Below are positions 60,498 to 64,000 of a stretch of DNA of 64,000 nt, piece after piece. Source of the DNA: Culturomica massiliensis (lineage in GTDB: Bacteria; Bacteroidota; Bacteroidia; Bacteroidales; Marinifilaceae); assembly GCF_900091655.1 (NCBI RefSeq), contig NZ_LT594621.1:1736001-1800000 (forward strand). The letters are read 5' to 3'. The notes below the pieces were generated by a model. It was not told where the DNA came from. It was given only the letters and a program-made list of their open reading frames with translations, and searched no databases. Both the position numbers and the translations under genes were made by a program. Every line of letters starts with the position of its first letter. The stretch's first letter is position 1.

Positions 60498-61639
60498 AAA
60501 AGATATTTGAGAAAATCAATTTCAGACAGCCGAAGTACATGCTCCCTGCCATTCTTTATATCCCTCTGCTCGGTGCGTCCTACTTCATATTCGACCTGTT
60601 TCATACCGAAACGGCGGATATACCGGACAAGACGCTGCAGACAACGGAATTCCTGAATCCGGAACTGCCGGAAGCGCAGATCAAGGATGACGGCATTGGC
60701 AGCAAATACGAGAACATGGAGAAATCGTGGGGCAAGATACAGGACTACTCGGCGGTCGGTAACATAGAAAGAGACGAACCTGATGAAAACAAGGAAGAAT
60801 ATGAATCACAATACACGCAGGATGACATCGCCCTGCTCGATGAGCAACAGCAGGAAAAAGCAGCGGCAGCGGAAATTGCCGCCGCCAAAGAGCGTGAACA
60901 GGAAGCACTCGCGGAGTTGGAAAAGGCCCTTGCCGAAGCACGGCTGAAAGGACAGAACATGGTGATGACTACAGAAGAGACGGATACCACGGACATCGTT
61001 CCGCCGCAGAATGTACCGGAAGCCGGCACCATCGACGAGGAGAAACGTCCGGTGAAAGCACCGTCGGCAGACGAACCGCCCAGCGCGGTAGTCCGCAAGG
61101 TGAAGACCACCTCGGACTATTTCAACACTCTGGCGAAGGATGCCCGTGAACCTAAGCTGATCCAGGCCATCATAGACGAGGACATCAAAGCTGTGGACGG
61201 CTCGCGAATCAGGCTACGCCTGCTGGATGACGTGGAAATAGACGAGTGCGTGGTGAAACGGGGCACGTACCTGTACGCCACGGTAAGCGGGTTCTCGTCC
61301 GGACGTGTCAAGGGAAACATCAACAGCATCCTTGTGGACGACGAGCTTGTGAAGGTCAGTCTTGCGCTTTATGACACGGACGGTATGGAGGGACTGTATG
61401 TCCCGAACAGCCAGTTCCGGGAAACGAGCAAGGATGTGGCCAGCAGTGCCATATCGGGCAACATGAGCATGAGTACCGGAACTACCGGGAACAGCCTCGC
61501 CCAATGGGGAATGCAGGCGGTGAACAACGCTTACCAGAAGACGAGCAACGCCATCGGCAAGGCCATCAAGAAAAACAAGGTCAAGCTGAAATACGGGACT
61601 TTCGTCTATCTGGTCAATGGTCAGAAAAAAAGGAAATAA
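60494..61639 (+). CDS. TraM-like protein (VirB10 role)
   Basis: 381 residues. One membrane helix (about 18-36), an Ala/Glu-rich coiled coil (about 120-155), and a C-terminal beta domain with RLRLLDDVEIDE, VSLALYDTDGMEGLYVPNS and KLKYGTFVYLVNG, in line with the same segments of TraM in element 1. Bridges inner and outer membranes. Confidence 0.85.
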   Translation: MKKIFEKINFRQPKYMLPAILYIPLLGASYFIFDLFHTETADIPDKTLQTTEFLNPELPEAQIKDDGIGSKYENMEKSWGKIQDYSAVGNIERDEPDENKEEYESQYTQDDIALLDEQQQEKAAAAEIAAAKEREQEALAELEKALAEARLKGQNMVMTTEETDTTDIVPPQNVPEAGTIDEEKRPVKAPSADEPPSAVVRKVKTTSDYFNTLAKDAREPKLIQAIIDEDIKAVDGSRIRLRLLDDVEIDECVVKRGTYLYATVSGFSSGRVKGNINSILVDDELVKVSLALYDTDGMEGLYVPNSQFRETSKDVASSAISGNMSMSTGTTGNSLAQWGMQAVNNAYQKTSNAIGKAIKKNKVKLKYGTFVYLVNGQKKRK

Positions 61640-61653
61640 AAAGGTTCGAGACA

Positions 61654-62007
61654 ATGGAAACAGATATTTCAAAACTACATGAGGGAACGGACGGCTTTTA
61701 CTACGATGACTTCCTCGCTCCCGACAAGGCCGAAACATTCGTCGGGCAACTCATGAGTACCCAATGGTGGCAGAAAGGTGGACGCTTCGCCCTGATATGC
61801 AACTTTCTGGCTAAGGACGGGCGGAAAATCGCCTTGTTCGCCTTCCAGAAATACACCGGCTTTTACGGGCGGGGAGACGGGGCGGTCAATTTCAAGCACG
61901 CGGAGATGAATACCTTCTGGGAGTGTGAGGTCCGGGAAAACCGGAAAGGACGTTGTACTTGGGCGAGTGCCCTGCAGATTGGAGGGCCGAAAAACAACGC
62001 GATATGA
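61654..62007 (+). CDS. Hypothetical protein coupled to methyltransferase
   Basis: 117 residues from ATG 61654. Aromatic-rich, no signal (YYDDFLAPDKAETFVGQL, RFALICNFLAKDGRKIAL). The longer upstream open frame overlaps TraM and is ignored. The stop overlaps the methyltransferase start by 4 nt, so the two proteins may work together. Family unknown. Confidence 0.65.
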   Translation: METDISKLHEGTDGFYYDDFLAPDKAETFVGQLMSTQWWQKGGRFALICNFLAKDGRKIALFAFQKYTGFYGRGDGAVNFKHAEMNTFWECEVRENRKGRCTWASALQIGGPKNNAI

Positions 62008-62783
62008 TAGAGACGGACAAGATATACAACATGGACTGTCTGGAAGGCATGAGCCGTATGCCGGAGGGAAGTGTCGATGCCATCATCGCAGACCTGCCTT
62101 ACGGTGTATTGAACCGCGGCAACCGGTCAGCATGTTGGGACAGGCAGATACCCCTCGGCCCGCTGTGGGAGCAGTACCGTAGGATTATCAAGCCGGACAG
62201 TCCGATCATCCTGTTCGCCCAGGGAATCTTCTCCGCGCATCTCATGCTTTCCCAACCGGGAATCTGGCGCTATAACCTCGTGTGGCAGAAGGACCGTGTT
62301 ACGGGCCATCTCAATGCCAACCGGATGCCGCTGCGCCAGCATGAGGACATTCTGGTGTTCTACATGAAGCAGCCCGTGTATCATCCGCAGATGACACCGT
62401 GCTCTCCCGAAAGGAGAAACCATGGACGCAGCATGACGGAAGACAGTTTCACGAACCGGTGCTACGGGGAGATGAAGCTGGTACCGGTACGCATGGCGGA
62501 CAACAAATATCCGACATCGGTCATTTTCATCCCGAAAGAACACAAGACAGGGGCATTCTATCATCCGACCCAGAAGCCTGTGGCACTGGTCGAGTACCTG
62601 ATACGCACCTACACCGACGAGGGGGACACCGTGCTGGACAACTGCATCGGGTCCGGAACGACTGCCATTGCCGCAATCCGTTCGGGACGGCACTATATCG
62701 GATTCGAGACCGTGAAGGAGTACTGCGACATCGCCGAACTCCGTATCCGGGAAGAACTGGAGCGAATACATACGATGACATAA
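62004..62783 (+). CDS. DNA methyltransferase (site-specific, beta-class order)
   Basis: 259 residues from ATG 62004. The catalytic motif reads DLPYG (about 26-30) in place of the usual DPPY; the SAM-binding motif DNCIGSGTTAIAA follows near residue 213, and HPTQKPVALVEYLIR just before it. Catalytic motif first and SAM motif last is the beta-type order of N6-adenine and N4-cytosine enzymes. No restriction enzyme is nearby, so it is likely solitary, protecting transferred DNA or marking element DNA. The embedding between TraM and TraN is unusual. Confidence 0.85.
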   Translation: MIETDKIYNMDCLEGMSRMPEGSVDAIIADLPYGVLNRGNRSACWDRQIPLGPLWEQYRRIIKPDSPIILFAQGIFSAHLMLSQPGIWRYNLVWQKDRVTGHLNANRMPLRQHEDILVFYMKQPVYHPQMTPCSPERRNHGRSMTEDSFTNRCYGEMKLVPVRMADNKYPTSVIFIPKEHKTGAFYHPTQKPVALVEYLIRTYTDEGDTVLDNCIGSGTTAIAAIRSGRHYIGFETVKEYCDIAELRIREELERIHTMT

Positions 62784-62823
62784 GGGTAAAAGAAAAACAA
62801 ATGGAATATAAACAATCAACGAC

Positions 62824-63681
62824 ATGAATATGAATCTCAAGAAAATCGGAACGGTATTTCTTCTGACAGCCGGACTGCTGGGAACGCGGAATGCACAGGC
62901 GCAGACGACCTACGAGGAAATGGAACAACTGACGGTCAACGAACAGGTGACGACCGTCATCACGGCATCGGAGCCGGTACGCATGGTGGACATTTCCACC
63001 GACAAGGTGGTTGGCGACCAGCCTTTGGACAACATTGTACGGCTGAAACCCAAGGAAGCCGGACACGAGGACGGCGAGGTGGTTGCCATCGTGACCGTCA
63101 TCACGGAACGCTACCGCACGCAATACGCGCTGGTTTACACCACACGGCTTAAGGAAGCCGTAACGGACAAGGAGATACTCCCTCACGAGCGCAACGCCTA
63201 CAACAACCCGGCAGTATCGATGTCAACCGCCGAGATGACGCGCTTTGCCAGACGGATCTGGAACTCTCCGGCGAGAATCAGGAATGTGGCCACCAAGGCA
63301 CACCGTATGGTGATGCGCCTGAACAACATATACTCTGTCGGGGACTACTTCTTCATAGACTTTTCCATAGAGAACAAGACGAACATCCGTTTCGACATCG
63401 ATGAGATCAGGGTAAAGCTCGTTGACAAGAAACTCGCCAAGGCCACCAACGCCCAGACTATCGAGCTTACTCCGGCGATGATACTGGAGCCGGGGAAGAC
63501 ATTCCGACATGGCTACAGGAATGTGCTTGTCATCAAGAAGATGACTTTCCCGAACGACAAGGTGCTGACTGTCGAAATGACGGAAAAGCAAATCAGCGGC
63601 CGCAATATCAGCCTGAACATCGATTATGAGGATGTGTTGTCTGCCGATTCGTTTAACGCTGACCTGCTGGAGGAGGAATGA
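62824..63681 (+). CDS. TraN-like protein (VirB9 role)
   Basis: 285 residues with a signal peptide (cleavage near AQAQT). Ends with KKMTFPNDKVLTVEMTEKQ, in line with the TraN of element 1. Envelope part of the transfer channel. TraO begins 2 nt later. Confidence 0.82.
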   Translation: MNMNLKKIGTVFLLTAGLLGTRNAQAQTTYEEMEQLTVNEQVTTVITASEPVRMVDISTDKVVGDQPLDNIVRLKPKEAGHEDGEVVAIVTVITERYRTQYALVYTTRLKEAVTDKEILPHERNAYNNPAVSMSTAEMTRFARRIWNSPARIRNVATKAHRMVMRLNNIYSVGDYFFIDFSIENKTNIRFDIDEIRVKLVDKKLAKATNAQTIELTPAMILEPGKTFRHGYRNVLVIKKMTFPNDKVLTVEMTEKQISGRNISLNIDYEDVLSADSFNADLLEEE

Positions 63682-63683
63682 TT

Positions 63684-64000
63684 ATGAGAAAGACTCTGAT
63701 TCTGATGTTTGCCTGCATGTGCCTTGCCTTCAGCGCGAACGCGCAACGCAACAGCGGCCGTCTTTCACTGGGGGTCGGGCTGCTTTACAGGAACGGTATG
63801 GACGTGACGTTTTCATACGAACATGAAATGAACTACCGGCACGCGTGGGAGTTCTTTGCCAACGGCTACCTGCAGTGGGCCGAATGCGGCTCGTGCGGCC
63901 ATATCTGTCCGGAATCCTTCTGGCGCAACTACCGCACCTATGGCTTTGGCGTGGCATACAAGCCTTGCGTGATACGGGGCCGCAATCATTACGGCAACCT
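63684..64000 (+). CDS. TraO-like protein, N-terminal part (cut by window edge)
   Basis: About 105 residues are visible. Signal peptide (cleavage near SANAQ), then strands LGVGLLYRNGMDVTFSYEHE typical of an outer membrane beta-barrel; contains CGSCGHIC. Homologue in place of TraO at 24244. Continues past the window. Confidence 0.75.
   Translation, partial: MRKTLILMFACMCLAFSANAQRNSGRLSLGVGLLYRNGMDVTFSYEHEMNYRHAWEFFANGYLQWAECGSCGHICPESFWRNYRTYGFGVAYKPCVIRGRNHYGN

Larger units (their letters stand above)
43881..64000 (+). mobile_element. Element 2: integrative conjugative element (left bound approximate, right end beyond window)
   Basis: Integrase, HTH excisionase-like gene, RepA-like ATPase, primase, and a long plus-strand transfer operon with its own TraE, F, G, J, K, L, M, N and O homologues, all divergent from those of element 1. 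The start is placed just before the direct repeats upstream of the integrase. Relaxase and coupling protein genes are not seen and should be beyond 64 kb if present. Confidence 0.68.

Noticed and set aside
1..64000. CRISPR arrays, rRNA and tRNA genes, insertion sequences
   Set aside because: No regularly spaced repeats, no rRNA or tRNA-like folds and no transposase genes were seen in the window.

Overview
The window looks like part of a Bacteroidales chromosome that carries two large conjugative elements. The evidence is a set of Bacteroidetes -7 promoter boxes (TAnnTTTG, at least five good examples), DUF1573 and OmpA/PD40 proteins, the rpsO-pnp pair, and CTnDOT-type Tra and Mob proteins. The genus cannot be fixed from sequence reading alone; the heterodisulfide-reductase-like cluster would fit an Odoribacter/Butyricimonas/Alistipes-like relative (inference).

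Chromosomal part (1 to about 17.5 kb). A minus-strand PIF1-like helicase is cut by the window edge. It is followed by a minus-strand operon (OmpA/TPR/PD40 protein, then birA, then a transglutaminase-like lipoprotein) and a rubrerythrin. On the plus strand lies a five-gene cluster related to HdrC, HdrB, HdrA, a second small HdrC, and a membrane HdrE/HdrD-like fusion, which suggests an anaerobic redox complex that meets the quinone pool. Two tandem DUF1573 proteins follow, then rpsO and pnp, each ending in a clear terminator. A short structured unit with its own promoter box and terminator (about 17.30-17.49 kb) is a candidate small RNA.

Element 1 (about 17.5-43.9 kb) is a CTnDOT/CTnERL-type conjugative transposon. 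At its left end is a row of small plus-strand accessory genes including PcfK- and PcfJ-like proteins. Then comes the transfer operon on the minus strand in canonical order traA-traQ plus a lysozyme, then a gene-free oriT-like region, then plus-strand mobA, mobB and mobC. Beyond these are a small unknown gene, an AlbA_2/Schlafen-type protein with an 11-bp coding tandem repeat, an RteC-like regulator with striking operator palindromes, and a small RibD/DHFR-like protein.

Element 2 (about 43.9 kb to beyond the window) begins with a tyrosine integrase. It continues with an excisionase-like HTH protein, a RepA-like ATPase, a primase, and a second and divergent transfer operon on the plus strand: two pilin-like proteins, TraF, TraG, an RNA polymerase alpha-CTD-like protein, an 845-residue exported protein, more exported proteins, TraJ, TraK, TraL, TraM, a small unknown protein, a DNA methyltransferase, TraN, and TraO cut by the window edge. 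No relaxase of element 2 is seen. Only one integrase is visible for the two systems, so element 2 either lies beside element 1 or is inserted into it.

The most unusual signals are the alpha-CTD-like protein and the large exported protein inside the second transfer operon, the frame-breaking 11-bp repeat, the palindromes in front of rteC, and a leader motif shared by traI, traN and mobA.
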